From contig NZ_LJJF01000002.1 in assembly GCF_001625365.1 (NCBI RefSeq), positions 186,001-250,000 on the forward strand: a stretch of DNA of 64,000 bases, given 5' to 3'. The stretch comes from Streptomyces sp. MJM8645. Lineage in GTDB: Bacteria; Actinomycetota; Actinomycetes; Streptomycetales; Streptomycetaceae. The notes under the pieces were generated by a model. The model did not search any database and was not told the origin of the DNA. It saw only the letters and a program-made list of their open reading frames with translations. Numbering within the stretch: position 1 is the stretch's first letter; every line of letters starts with the position of its first letter. Below, piece by piece: positions 25,859-34,250 of the stretch. The translations under genes were made by a program, and so were the position numbers.

Positions 25859-26569
25859 ATGGGGGTTGGCGACGGTCGGATGCGGTTGCGGGTGACGAGC
25901 CACCCTGTTGCCGATCCCGAATCCGGGCTCAGCCGGATCCTGAGCACTGGTCCCATGCTCCGCAACACTTTCGTCCGCCCGCCCGACTACCGAGTCGGGT
26001 ATCTGGGCGCAAGCCGCGCCGATCTCCTTCGGCTCGGCGCTCTGTTCCGCGTCGCCGCGGCGAGCCCGCACAGCGCGATCTACATTCCGGTCCCACCGGG
26101 CGCCCATCCGATGGCCTCCGCCGGCGGCGACACCCATCCGATGCCCATGCTCCTGGCCCGTGAGGACACGGGACTGCGGCCGTCCGACTGGCCGGATCTG
26201 CGGCACAGGATGCGCCGCGCCTCGGTGCCGTTGAGGGTGACCGCCCCAGCGGCACGATCTCCCGACCGTCCCGACGACGTCCGTCGCCGAGCCGATCGCC
26301 ACCCCGCCCGCTTCGCCGAGTACGCCGCGACGATCGTCATCACCGCCCGTGCCGAGCTGCTGTTCTGGATCGGCGACTGGCTCACCGCCGCCGGCGACCG
26401 CGTCGCCCAAGACCCCCACGTCCATCAGCACGGCGAGAGCTTCCTCGGCGACATGGTGGGCTTCTTCGACCCCAGGGGCACGGACCAGCCCATGCACGCG
26501 TTCTGCGTGGTCGCCGTCGAACCGATCTTCCACCAGGCCCGCTGGCGGAAACAGCGAACACCCAGCTGA
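25859..26569 (+). CDS. Hypothetical 236-aa protein
   Basis: From ATG 25859 (ATG 25880 is an alternative). The product is Arg- and Pro-rich, with RILSTGPMLRNTFVRPPDYRVGYLGASRADLLRLGALFRV near the start, a mid region SAIYIPVPPGAHPMASAGGDTHPMPML, and a C-terminal half FAEYAATIVITARAELLFWIGDWL and AFCVVAVEPIFHQARWR. It looks soluble. No motif allows a functional call. Codon usage is consistent with a real gene and the antisense frame is clearly poorer. Confidence 0.55.
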   Translation: MGVGDGRMRLRVTSHPVADPESGLSRILSTGPMLRNTFVRPPDYRVGYLGASRADLLRLGALFRVAAASPHSAIYIPVPPGAHPMASAGGDTHPMPMLLAREDTGLRPSDWPDLRHRMRRASVPLRVTAPAARSPDRPDDVRRRADRHPARFAEYAATIVITARAELLFWIGDWLTAAGDRVAQDPHVHQHGESFLGDMVGFFDPRGTDQPMHAFCVVAVEPIFHQARWRKQRTPS

Positions 26570-26647
26570 AGCAGTGGTGGTAGCCGAAGCCCGCCGCGTC
26601 GAGGGCCTGCGTCTGCGGCGGTCGGTCCGTCCCGACCGGCCAGCCGG

Positions 26648-27232
26648 TCAGTCCTGGTCGAGCAGTGCGGCGAGGTAGTGCGCCACCTCGCCGCACAGGT
26701 CCTCCGGTGTCGGCACGTGCCAGTGTCCGCTTCCCGCTGTGGCGTTGAACAGCAGCCCGTCGCACCAGCGGATCAGCCGCCGGGCGTCGGCCGCCGGGTC
26801 GGCCGAGCCGCTCTGCGCCAGCAGGGCGGCAGCAGTGTCGGTGAAGCGCGCGCCCAGCCGGTCGTAGCCGGCGCGCAGTTCGGGTCGGCGGGTGGCTTCC
26901 AGGGCGAGTTCGAGGCGGGCCAGGGTGAGCCTGCGCCCGGTGGTGAGCGCGCCGTACAGCAGCTCGGCCACTCCCTGGGTGAGCAGGTGGCGCGGGCAGC
27001 AGTCCGGCGGGGGCCCGCCGGCCATGAGCGGGTGGCCTCCGGTCTCGCGTTCGACGATGCGGGTGAGGGCGAGGTCGAGCAGGGCGGCCCTGGTCCGGGC
27101 GAGGTTCGAGGTCGAGCCGGCGGGCAGTCCGGCCTCCTCGTCCACGGCGCGGTGGGTCAGCCCGCGCAGGCCGCGCTCGGCGATCAGGGCGATGGCGGCG
27201 TCGGCGATCAGCGTCGGGCGCGGCGGTGTCAT
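26648..27232 (-). CDS. TetR-family transcriptional regulator
   Basis: 194 residues. The N-terminal DNA-binding region is TPPRPTLIADAAIALIAERGLRGLTHRAVDEEAGLPAGSTSNL, a typical TetR helix-turn-helix with TSNL in place of the usual TYYHF. The C-terminal ligand domain is all-helical with several Cys (CCPRHLL, WCDG). It is transcribed away from the FAD monooxygenase gene, and the 150-base gap holds two identical 14-base operators. It probably represses the monooxygenase, and perhaps itself, until a ligand binds. Confidence 0.9.
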   Translation of the reverse strand: MTPPRPTLIADAAIALIAERGLRGLTHRAVDEEAGLPAGSTSNLARTRAALLDLALTRIVERETGGHPLMAGGPPPDCCPRHLLTQGVAELLYGALTTGRRLTLARLELALEATRRPELRAGYDRLGARFTDTAAALLAQSGSADPAADARRLIRWCDGLLFNATAGSGHWHVPTPEDLCGEVAHYLAALLDQD

Positions 27233-27316
27233 GGATCCGGTCCTGGCCTCTCTCTTCAGGGGGTCCCGACCCGGGGCAGGCCCGAACCCCCTTCACGCCA
27301 ACACTATCCCATCCCA

Positions 27317-27362
27317 ACTACAGGTGTAGTACGGTGCGGGACATGGTCACTACAGCCGTAGT
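27317..27362. promoter_or_regulatory. Paired TetR operators ACTACAGNNGTAGT
   Basis: Two palindromes of the same form lie at 27317-27330 (ACTACAGGTGTAGT) and 27349-27362 (ACTACAGCCGTAGT), with centres 32 bases apart, about three helical turns. They sit between the divergent TetR and FAD-monooxygenase genes; the second ends about 20 bases before the monooxygenase ATG. Confidence 0.7.
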
Positions 27363-27382
27363 GTCGGGAGAGGGGTTCACTC

Positions 27383-28612
27383 ATGGGCGCGTACCAGGCA
27401 ATCGTCATCGGCGGCGGCATCGGCGGACTCTCCGCCGCCCTCGCCCTCCACCGCCAGGGCATCCCCGTGACCGTCCACGAGCGCGCCGCCTCGCTCGAAC
27501 CCGTCGGCGCCGGACTCGCCCTCGCCCCCAACGCCCTGCGCGCCCTCGACCGGCTCGGCATCGGCGAACGCCTGCGCGCCCTCGCCACCCCCCATCCCGC
27601 CGTCGGCCTGCGCCACCCCTCCGGACGCTGGCTCGCCCGTACCGACACCGCCACCTTCGAGGCCTGCTTCGGCGACACGATCGCCGCCGTCGCCCGCGCC
27701 GACGTCATCGCCGCCCTGGTCGACGCCCTTCCGGACGGCACCGTCCGCACCAACTCGCCCGCCGCCCTCGTCACCCCCGGAAGCACCCCCGGAGGCACCA
27801 CCGGAAGCGCCACCGGGGGCACCCCAGGAAGCACCACCGGACCAGCCGTCGTCCGGACCCCCGACGGGGAACGGCCCGCCGCCCTGGTGGTCGCCGCCGA
27901 CGGCCTCCGCTCCGCCACCCGCGCGCTGCTCTTCCCCCGGCACCCCGGCCCCCGCTACAGCGGCTTCACCACCTGGCGCACCGTCGTGTCCCCCACCCGC
28001 CGGCCGGATGCCGTGGGCGAGGTCTGGGGACGCGGACAGCTCGCCGGCGTCGTCCCGCTCGCCGACGGCCGGGTCTACGTGTACGGCGCCGCCCTCGCCC
28101 CGGCCGGCGCCCGCGCCGCCGACGGCGACGAGAAGGCCGAACTCCTGCGCAGGTTCGGCACCTGGTGCGCGCCCGTGCCCCAACTCCTCTCGCTCGCGGA
28201 ACCCGAGCGCGTCCTGCGCCACGACGTCTGGGACCTCGCCGACCCCCTGCCCGCCTACCACCACGGCCGGGTCGCCCTCCTCGGCGACGCCGCCCACGCC
28301 ATGTGCCCCTTCCAGGGCCAGGGCGCCTGCCAGGCCATCGAGGACGCCGTCGTCCTCGCCTCCGCCCTGACCCCCGGCGCGGACCCGGCCACCACCCTCC
28401 CCGCCTACACCGCCGCACGCCTCCCGCGCACCACCGCCATCGTCACCGGCTCCCGCCGTACCGGCGACCTCGTCGCCCTCCACACCCCCGCCGCCACCCG
28501 CCTGCGCGATGCCGCCCTCACCCTCGCCGGCCTCCTCCCGGCCCGCACCCTGCTCAACCGCTCCGCCCGGACGTACAACTGGCAGCCCCCGGCCCTCGAC
28601 GCAACCGCCTGA
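27383..28612 (+). CDS. FAD-dependent monooxygenase (aromatic hydroxylase type)
   Basis: 409 residues with GGAGAGGGG as ribosome-binding site. All three class A flavoprotein monooxygenase motifs are present: GxGxxG in AIVIGGGIGGLSAALALHRQGI, the DG motif in VVAADGLRSATRALLFP, and GD in VALLGDAAHAMCPFQGQGACQAIEDA. These NAD(P)H-dependent enzymes hydroxylate aromatic or polyketide substrates or inactivate drugs; the substrate is unknown. A Gly/Ser/Thr-rich insert with PGSTPGGTTGS-type repeats (about residues 133-153) lies before the DG motif and is unusual. It is divergent from a TetR gene with paired operators between them. Confidence 0.9.
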   Translation: MGAYQAIVIGGGIGGLSAALALHRQGIPVTVHERAASLEPVGAGLALAPNALRALDRLGIGERLRALATPHPAVGLRHPSGRWLARTDTATFEACFGDTIAAVARADVIAALVDALPDGTVRTNSPAALVTPGSTPGGTTGSATGGTPGSTTGPAVVRTPDGERPAALVVAADGLRSATRALLFPRHPGPRYSGFTTWRTVVSPTRRPDAVGEVWGRGQLAGVVPLADGRVYVYGAALAPAGARAADGDEKAELLRRFGTWCAPVPQLLSLAEPERVLRHDVWDLADPLPAYHHGRVALLGDAAHAMCPFQGQGACQAIEDAVVLASALTPGADPATTLPAYTAARLPRTTAIVTGSRRTGDLVALHTPAATRLRDAALTLAGLLPARTLLNRSARTYNWQPPALDATA

Positions 28613-28882
28613 GCACGGACCGCCCGCCACTCGCCCGGGACCAGCCGACGGGCTGGATACCGAGGCGGCGGGCATGCGGGTCGAAGCGCCCGGGGGCGGC
28701 CTTGCCTGCGAGTTCGGGGACCACGACGATCCGCCGGAGGCCTTCGTCCGGATGTGCGGGATCGCCGTGCAGGCGATCGCTCCGACGACGGCCGGGCGGG
28801 CGGGCCGGTAGAGCGGCCAGGCGCGTTCCGCGGGTGACGCAGGTCATAGGAACCCGAGCGGGCGGGGCACCAGATAGGGGGC

Positions 28883-29536
28883 GTGGACTCTTCAGATCGA
28901 GATGTGCGCGCGAGGGTGCGGGCCGGTGACCGGGACGCGTTCGGCCGGCTCTTCGACACGTATGCGCGCGCGGTGTACAACCACGTGTTCCGGCTCACCG
29001 GGGACTGGTCGACGGCGGAGGACGTGATGTCGTTGACGTTCCTGGAAGCCTGGCGCCGGCACGACCGGGTCGAGGCGGAGGGCGGGTCGCTGCGGCCCTG
29101 GCTGCTGGGCATCGCCACGAAGCTGGTCAGCAACCAGCGCCGGGCCGCCCGGCGGCACTGGCAGGTACTGGCGCAGCTCCCGCCGGCCCGCGAGGACGTT
29201 CCCGACTTCGCGCAGGAGGTGGCCGGGCGGATCGACGACGCGGCGCGGATCGCGGTCCTGCACCAGTCGCTGGCGCGGCTGCGCCGCCCGGACCGCGAGG
29301 TGCTGGCCCTGTGCGTGTGGGCGGGCCTGGACTACCAGGAGGCCGCCGAGGCCCTGGGCGTACCGGTGGGCACCGTACGCTCACGCCTGTCCCGGGCCCG
29401 GACCCGGCTGCACCGTCTCGCCGAGACGGCCCAGCGCCGGGCGCAGCGGAAGAAAGTGGAACCCGGCCGTGACCGGAACCAGATCCAGGGTGGGTCCGCG
29501 AGTGCGGCCCCGTCCACGAAGGAGGTACACCAGTGA
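28883..29536 (+). CDS. ECF-type RNA polymerase sigma factor
   Basis: 217 residues from GTG 28883. Region 2 is AFGRLFDTYARAVYNHVFRLTGDWSTAEDVMSLTFLEAWRR and region 4 is LARLRRPDREVLALCVWAGLDYQEAAEALGVPVGTVRSRLSRARTRLHR, the standard ECF sigma-70 layout. A short Lys/Asn-rich tail (NQIQGGSASAAPSTKEVHQ) precedes the stop, which overlaps the start of the next gene as GTGA. The downstream membrane protein is the probable regulator of this sigma factor. Signal and target promoters are unknown. Confidence 0.93.
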   Translation: MDSSDRDVRARVRAGDRDAFGRLFDTYARAVYNHVFRLTGDWSTAEDVMSLTFLEAWRRHDRVEAEGGSLRPWLLGIATKLVSNQRRAARRHWQVLAQLPPAREDVPDFAQEVAGRIDDAARIAVLHQSLARLRRPDREVLALCVWAGLDYQEAAEALGVPVGTVRSRLSRARTRLHRLAETAQRRAQRKKVEPGRDRNQIQGGSASAAPSTKEVHQ

Positions 29537-30354
29537 ACGCCGGACAGCGGCCGGAGCCGGTCGAGCGCGCGGAACTGCTCGGGCAGGTGCCCGTGCCGGC
29601 CGAGCGCGACCTCCCCGCAGGACGCCACGCCCTACACCGGGAGCGCCTGATGCGCCAGATCGACCTCGACACCCCCGCCCCAACCTCCGCCCCCGCCCCG
29701 GCCCCCGCCAGGCCGCGCTTTCGGCGGCGGCTGGCCGTCACCCTCGCCGGTGCGCTCGCCGTGGGTACGGTCGTGGCCGTGGCCGTGACGCAGTCCTCGC
29801 GGGGCGGGGCCAGCGGGCCGCTGAGCTCTGCGGAACTGGCCAGCTGGACCGGTGTCCCGACACCGCTGGCCGCTTCGACGGGCCCGGGAGCCACCGCCGA
29901 GAAGTGGTGCCTGGACCGGATGGCCGACGGCCCGGGCGCCGGGGCACCCGTCAAGATCACCAATGCGGACCTGCGGGGCAAGGTCGCCTCCATGGTCGTC
30001 AACCGCGGCGGCAAGGCCATGCTCTGCTACGTCGCCTCGGAGACCAGCGGCCTGTGGGAGGCGATCGACCCGGTGAAGAACGTGGCGGCCGATGCGGTCA
30101 CGTACGACACGGGCGGCTCCCACGGTGACGGGGACGCCATGTTCAACTACGCGCAGGGCTCCGTGGGGGCCGGCGTGAAGGCGATCACCATGCAGGTCGC
30201 CGGACGCACCTTCCAGGTCACCGTGGCGGACGGCCGCTGGACCGTCTGGTGGCCCGGGACGATGTCACACCGCGCCGTCCCCGACACGGTCACCGTCACC
30301 CTCGCCGACGGCACCACCCGCGTCGTCGGCGGCAGCTCGCTGTTCACCAGGTGA
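29533..30354 (+). CDS. Membrane protein partner of the ECF sigma factor (CU044_5270-like)
   Basis: 273 residues from a GTG overlapping the sigma gene stop. A cytoplasmic N-terminus of about 70 residues (HALHRERLMRQID, then a Pro/Ala-rich linker) is followed by one membrane helix, RRLAVTLAGALAVGTVVAVAV, and an extracellular domain with two Cys (KWCLDRM, AMLCYVA) and beta-rich segments. This is the layout of CU044_5270-type proteins found beside ECF sigma factors. It is probably an anti-sigma or signal-sensing protein, but no zinc-binding HxxxCxxC anti-sigma motif is present. Confidence 0.75.
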   Translation: MNAGQRPEPVERAELLGQVPVPAERDLPAGRHALHRERLMRQIDLDTPAPTSAPAPAPARPRFRRRLAVTLAGALAVGTVVAVAVTQSSRGGASGPLSSAELASWTGVPTPLAASTGPGATAEKWCLDRMADGPGAGAPVKITNADLRGKVASMVVNRGGKAMLCYVASETSGLWEAIDPVKNVAADAVTYDTGGSHGDGDAMFNYAQGSVGAGVKAITMQVAGRTFQVTVADGRWTVWWPGTMSHRAVPDTVTVTLADGTTRVVGGSSLFTR

Positions 30355-30719
30355 GACCCGGGTGAGACCTCCCGGGTGCGCGCTGAGCGCCTGGACCAGG
30401 CGGCGCCCGGTCGGGCCTGCGCGCTCCCGGGCCGGCGGCGCATCCCGGCCCTGATCTCCTCCTCGGCGAACGCCGCGAGCGCGTCGGACCTGGCCGTGGG
30501 CCGGGTCCGCCGTTCGCGGCGTTCGCGCTGTTCACGGCGTTCGCAGCGTTTGCGGAGTGGCCGCGGGCGGGGGTGACGTCCTCCCCTCCGGTACCGGCCA
30601 GGCCCGGGAACCGAAGCGGACAAAGTAGGATGACTCAACTCCCGCGCTACGCGCGAAGAGTTCCATAAATGCCCCATTTGTTCGATTTATCTCCGCTTCA
30701 CACGCACGGAGCCACCCTC
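30355..30719. other. Intergenic region with a 9-base tandem repeat
   Basis: About 365 bases between the sigma-factor pair and the permease gene. It holds five copies of a GTTCGCGGC-like 9-base unit at 30512-30556 and the permease promoter region (AT-rich stretch near 30660-30690). No gene was recognised. Confidence 0.5.
30512..30556. repeat. Five tandem 9-base units (GTTCGCGGC-like)
   Basis: Units GTTCGCGGC, GTTCGCGCT, GTTCACGGC, GTTCGCAGC and GTTTGCGGA follow each other without gaps in a non-coding region. They may be the remnant of a coding repeat or simple slippage. Confidence 0.6.
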
Positions 30720-32198
30720 ATGGACAACCCGTCGAACGCCGACACCGGCGGCGCGATAGAAACCCGCGGCATCGAACCCGTCCCCGACCACGAGCGCGGG
30801 GGCAGAGTCCGCGAGCTCTTCCCGACCTGGGTCGCCGCGAACATCAGCGTCCTGCTGCTCACCATGGGCGCCGCCCTGGTGGTGTTCAACCAGTTGAACT
30901 TCTGGCAGGTCCTGATCGTCGCGGCGTGCGCCGCGCTCGTCTCGTTCGGCCTGGTCGGCGTGCTGTCGGTCTCCGGCAAGTGGGGCGGGGCGCCGGGCGC
31001 GACCCTCTCGCGGGCCACCTTCGGGGTGCGCGGCAACCTCTTCCCCGGCGCGGTGCTCTGGATCGCCCGGTTCGGCTGGGAGACGATCAACGCCGTCACC
31101 GGCGCCTACGCCGTGCTGACCGTCCTCGACCTGCTCTTCGGCGTCAAAGCCAACACCGCGCTGATCGTCGTCACGCTCTTCGCCTTCGTCGCCTGCACCT
31201 TCCTGGTCTCCGGCATGGGCCGCAAGGCGCTGAACGTCTGCAACACCTGGTCGACGTACCTCTTCGGTGTCTTCAGCGTGCTGGTGCTGGGCTACCTGGT
31301 CGCCACCATGCACTGGAGCGAGGTCTTCGCCAAGCCCGCGGGCACCACCGCGATGATGATCGCCGGCATCGGGACCATCGCCGCCGGCGGCATCAGCTGG
31401 GTCCCCACCGGCCCGGACTTCGCCCGCTACCTCCCGCACTCCGCCTCCGGCAGGAAGATCGTCGGCGTGACGGTCTCCGGCGCCGGCCTGGTGATGGTGC
31501 CCATGGTGCTCATGGGCGCCGTGATGGCGGTGGCCTCACCCGGCCTCGCCCAGGCCGCCGACCCGGTCTCCTTCCTCGGCGACCTGCTGCCGACCTGGCT
31601 GGCCGTGCCGTACCTGCTGACCGCGATCGTGGGCATGCTGCTGATCAACAGCCTCTCCATGTACTCGGCCGGCTTCACCGCACAGACCATGGGCGTCAAG
31701 CTGCCGCGCGCCACGGCCGTCAGCATCAACGCCGTGATCTCGCTGGTCGGCGGCCTGCTGCTGATGCTGGTCGCCAAGAGCTTCCTGGGCTCCTTCATCA
31801 CCTTCCTGATCCTGCTCGCCGTCTCCTTCTCGGCCTGGATCGGCGTCTACGCGGTGGACATGTTCCGGCGCCGCTCACGCGCGGTGCGCTACGACGCCGC
31901 CGGGCTCATGGACACCAGCAGGAACAGCCGCTACTGGTACACCGGCGGCTTCTGCTGGCAGGCCATGGTGTCCTGGGTGCTCGCCCTGCTGCTGGGGCTC
32001 GCCTTCACCAAGTGCGACTGGTTCGCCGGCCCGCTCTCCGACACCCCCGTCGGCAGGTACGGGCTCGCCTGGGCAGCGACCATCGTGATCTCCGCCGCGA
32101 TCATGGCCGCACTCCCCACCCCCCGGGAGAACACCCCCGCCACCACCGGACAGCCCGCCGACCGCCAGGCGGAGCAGCCCGAACCGGCCACTGCCTGA
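30720..32198 (+). CDS. NCS1-family cytosine/purine permease (CodB-like)
   Basis: 492 residues from ATG 30720. Twelve hydrophobic segments are visible, starting with TWVAANISVLLLTMGAALVVF. Family markers include GGAPGATLSRATFGVRGNLFPG near residue 95 and GGISWVPTGPDFARYLP near 240, with late helices such as FITFLILLAVSFSAWIGVYAVDMF. NCS1 transporters import cytosine, purines, allantoin or related nucleobases with a cation. No deaminase or hydrolase gene is adjacent, so the substrate is not given by context. The C-terminal 25 residues are a polar Gln/Glu/Pro tail. A strong terminator follows. Confidence 0.9.
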   Translation: MDNPSNADTGGAIETRGIEPVPDHERGGRVRELFPTWVAANISVLLLTMGAALVVFNQLNFWQVLIVAACAALVSFGLVGVLSVSGKWGGAPGATLSRATFGVRGNLFPGAVLWIARFGWETINAVTGAYAVLTVLDLLFGVKANTALIVVTLFAFVACTFLVSGMGRKALNVCNTWSTYLFGVFSVLVLGYLVATMHWSEVFAKPAGTTAMMIAGIGTIAAGGISWVPTGPDFARYLPHSASGRKIVGVTVSGAGLVMVPMVLMGAVMAVASPGLAQAADPVSFLGDLLPTWLAVPYLLTAIVGMLLINSLSMYSAGFTAQTMGVKLPRATAVSINAVISLVGGLLLMLVAKSFLGSFITFLILLAVSFSAWIGVYAVDMFRRRSRAVRYDAAGLMDTSRNSRYWYTGGFCWQAMVSWVLALLLGLAFTKCDWFAGPLSDTPVGRYGLAWAATIVISAAIMAALPTPRENTPATTGQPADRQAEQPEPATA

Positions 32199-32236
32199 TC
32201 CCGAGGCACGGCCCACCACCCAACCCGACACACCTC

Positions 32237-32280
32237 GACCGCCCGGTCGCCGCCTCACCCGAGCCGGCGACCGGGCGGTC
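32237..32280. terminator. Terminator hairpin after the permease gene
   Basis: A perfect 16-base stem, GACCGCCCGGTCGCCG with CGGCGACCGGGCGGTC, encloses a 12-base loop, 38 bases after the permease stop. Confidence 0.8.
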
Positions 32281-32566
32281 CCGTTCTGCCACCACACCCA
32301 GGAAGCCGGCCGACAGCCGGCCAGGCCCTGCCGACGGCGACCAGCATCCGTTCGGGGGCCTTGGCGGCTTCGCCACCGTGCAGCAGGCGATCACCACGGC
32401 GACGGAATCCGGACACCCCCGCTCCGGCCGGGCCGCCGACGTCGCCTCCGGCGCCTTGACCGCACTCCCCGACGTGACCCGAACGCCCGCCCGGGGGTCT
32501 GTTTCGCTCCCGCTACGCCGCGACGACCGGTCCCTGGTCCCCGGATCAGTCCATGCCCTGCCGGCC
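32281..32566. other. Intergenic region, nothing recognised
   Basis: About 285 bases between the permease terminator and the end of the secreted-protein gene on the opposite strand. One plus-strand frame (FATVQQAITTATESG) is mildly protein-like but has no start, ribosome-binding site or recognisable family. Confidence 0.4.
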
Positions 32567-32935
32567 CTACGCCTTCGTCGTCGCCCGGGCCGTGAGGCCG
32601 GTGTCGACGAAGTCGCAGTGCGACGCGACGACGTCGGGGGCGGCGGATTGCAACTCGTCGCATTTCAAGGTGGCGTCGACGTACTCACGGTCCCCACTCG
32701 GGAAGCTCTCCGTGAGCACGGCGACGCGGAACGTGTAGCGGGGTCCGGTGCTGGCAGGATCCGGGATGCAGGCCCCGCCGAAGAACACTCCCTCGATCGT
32801 GACCTCCTCGCTGTAGTAGCCGGTAGGGCAGGTGTAGCCGTAGGCCGGGTCGGCGGCACGGGCCGGGGCCTGAACGGCGGTCACCGTCCCGGTGGCAAGG
32901 AGGAGCGCTGCGGCTCCCATGCCGATCGGGTTCAT
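32567..32935 (-). CDS. Small secreted Cys-containing protein
   Basis: 122 residues from ATG 32935 with a GAGAGGTGAAG ribosome-binding site; the upstream in-frame start is rejected. The signal peptide is MNPIGMGAAALLLATGTVTAV with cleavage near ARAAD. The mature part has four cysteines (YTCPTGYYSEEVTIEGVFFGGACI, LKCDEL, HCDF), suggesting two disulfides, and a central beta-rich stretch. Function is unknown. A BldD-like palindrome lies 20 bases upstream of the start, placed as in the lectin/DUF11 gene, which hints at developmental control. Confidence 0.65.
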   Translation of the reverse strand: MNPIGMGAAALLLATGTVTAVQAPARAADPAYGYTCPTGYYSEEVTIEGVFFGGACIPDPASTGPRYTFRVAVLTESFPSGDREYVDATLKCDELQSAAPDVVASHCDFVDTGLTARATTKA

Positions 32936-32954
32936 GGCTTCACCTCTCTGTACA

Positions 32955-32969
32955 GTCACTCCGAGTACT
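32955..32969 (-). promoter_or_regulatory. BldD-like pseudo-palindrome upstream of the small secreted protein
   Basis: The bases gTCACTCcGAGTAct match the BldD box at seven of nine fixed positions and match the site at 7079-7093 at 12 of 15 positions. Its distance and orientation relative to the start codon are also almost the same. Confidence 0.35.
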
Positions 32970-33146
32970 TGAGACGCTACCCTGGATTCGCACGCCTGTC
33001 CGCCCGGGGCTTCCAGGTCCGGGGGCTACCGGTCCAGGTCCGGTCCCAGCGCCCCGCGCCTTGAGCTGGGGTGTCGCGACCCAGGGACGGGTGGGCGGGG
33101 TCACCCGCCCGGAGCCGCTCGTGCCGCGTCAGACGATCGTCGGGTT

Positions 33147-33230
33147 CTACCAGGCGAGCAGGATGTAGCCGGGACCACCGTCGTGTCCGCCGGTGACGGT
33201 GACGACCGCGCCCGACGACCGTCCGGCCGC
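33147..33230 (-). pseudogene. C-terminal fragment of a glycine-rich exoprotein
   Basis: The minus frame ends SSGAVVTVTGGHDGGPGYILLAW followed by TAG at 33147-33149. This is the tail motif GGPGYVLITW of the intact glycine-rich gene at 57730-58914. Upstream of about 33230 the frame has no glycine-rich body and no start, so it is a relic. A GGGTG...CACCC hairpin at about 33088-33112 may be its old terminator. Confidence 0.5.
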
Positions 33231-33543
33231 CGGGCAAGCCGGTTCACCAGCGCAGGCGCCGCGCCACTGCGGCCGAGTTCGAGTCCGTCTGCCGAATGCA
33301 GTGACTCCGGCGGTCGGAGTAGGTCATGCTGAGACCGGGCCGCCCCGCACCCCCCCTCGTCGAACTGGCCGTTCACCAAGGAGAGTTGCATGGCGGCCCA
33401 CTGTGCGGGCAGGGAGTGGAAGCGGCATGGGTACGCGCCCCCGGCGCACCCCCCTCATCGTGATCGGCTGCACCACTTGACGCAATGACGTCCACGCACC
33501 GGGGGCGGGCCATCGACACGCTCATCCACCAAGGGAGCACAGC
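33231..33543. other. Upstream region of the small secreted protein at 33544
   Basis: About 310 bases without a gene. A TTGACG element at about 33478 and an AAGGGAG ribosome-binding site before ATG 33544 are the only signals noted. Confidence 0.4.
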
Positions 33544-33915
33544 ATGCGCATCAGGAAGACTCTCGCCGCCCTGGCCGTCGTCACTTCGACGATGGTCGGC
33601 GTGGGCGTCGCATCCGTCGGCACCGCGTCCGCCTCCGACAGCGGCTCCGACAGCGCCACCAGCAACAACGGCGCGTGGTACCAGGTGTACGCGAACGGCC
33701 CGACCGTCGGGTGGCACGTCAACGCGGGCCGCACCGACGAGCGGTTCTACCTGACCGCCGGAGACACCTGCGGCCACACCTACAGCTGGAACTGGAACGA
33801 CGTGGCCGACGCCGGGACGAACAACGCGTGGTGGCAGTTCGCGTGCAACCTGTCATGGGCGAACCTGTACCCGACCAACAACGGCAGCCAGTCCGGCCGG
33901 ACCGTCTCGCGATGA
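33544..33915 (+). CDS. Small secreted Trp-rich protein
   Basis: 123 residues with an AAGGGAG ribosome-binding site. The signal peptide is MRIRKTLAALAVVTSTMVGVGVASVGTASA. The mature protein is a Ser/Asp-rich linker, then a compact domain rich in Trp and Asn (WYQVYANGPTVGWHVNAG, TYSWNWNDVADAG, WWQFACNLSWANLYPTNNG) with two cysteines. That composition fits an extracellular beta-sandwich or carbohydrate-binding fold, but I do not recognise a family. It stands alone and downstream has no partner. Confidence 0.65.
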   Translation: MRIRKTLAALAVVTSTMVGVGVASVGTASASDSGSDSATSNNGAWYQVYANGPTVGWHVNAGRTDERFYLTAGDTCGHTYSWNWNDVADAGTNNAWWQFACNLSWANLYPTNNGSQSGRTVSR

Positions 33916-34250
33916 TCCACGTCGCAGACACCGTCATCCCGCTGCCCGGCGGCACGACGGGCGGCTGAGCGCCGCGCGCCGGCTGGTACTTCCTCACCGC
34001 CGGCCGGCCTCGCCCCTGCACCGATACCTGTACCAATACCTGCACCGATCCCCGCTGCGGTCGTTGTGGGACGCACTCCGGAGGTGACGGCACCGGGTGT
34101 CTCCCGGGGCCGTCACCGACCGGGCGCGGCGCCCGCTGAACAGCCCGGCGGTGCGGTCCGACCGGCCTGGACGACGAAGGAGCCGGCCAGGCACCGGCAG
34201 AAACGCGGTGCCCGGCCGGCTCCCGGCCGGCTGTGTCCCGGGAGACGGGG
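33916..34250. other. Intergenic region with short tandem repeat and terminator
   Basis: No gene. Bases 34015-34050 are three copies of a 12-base unit (CCTGCACCGATA, CCTGTACCAATA, CCTGCACCGATC). A terminator hairpin for the large minus-strand gene lies at 34181-34221. Confidence 0.5.
34181..34221 (-). terminator. Terminator hairpin after the large multidomain gene
   Basis: Arms AGCCGGCCAGGCACCG and CGGTGCCCGGCCGGCT pair over 16 positions with one mismatch around a 9-base loop, 30 bases beyond the stop of the 2033-aa gene. Confidence 0.7.

Noticed and set aside
27226..28929. 567-aa frame overlapping the FAD monooxygenase
   Set aside because: Arg/Pro/His-rich shadow in another frame of the monooxygenase gene.
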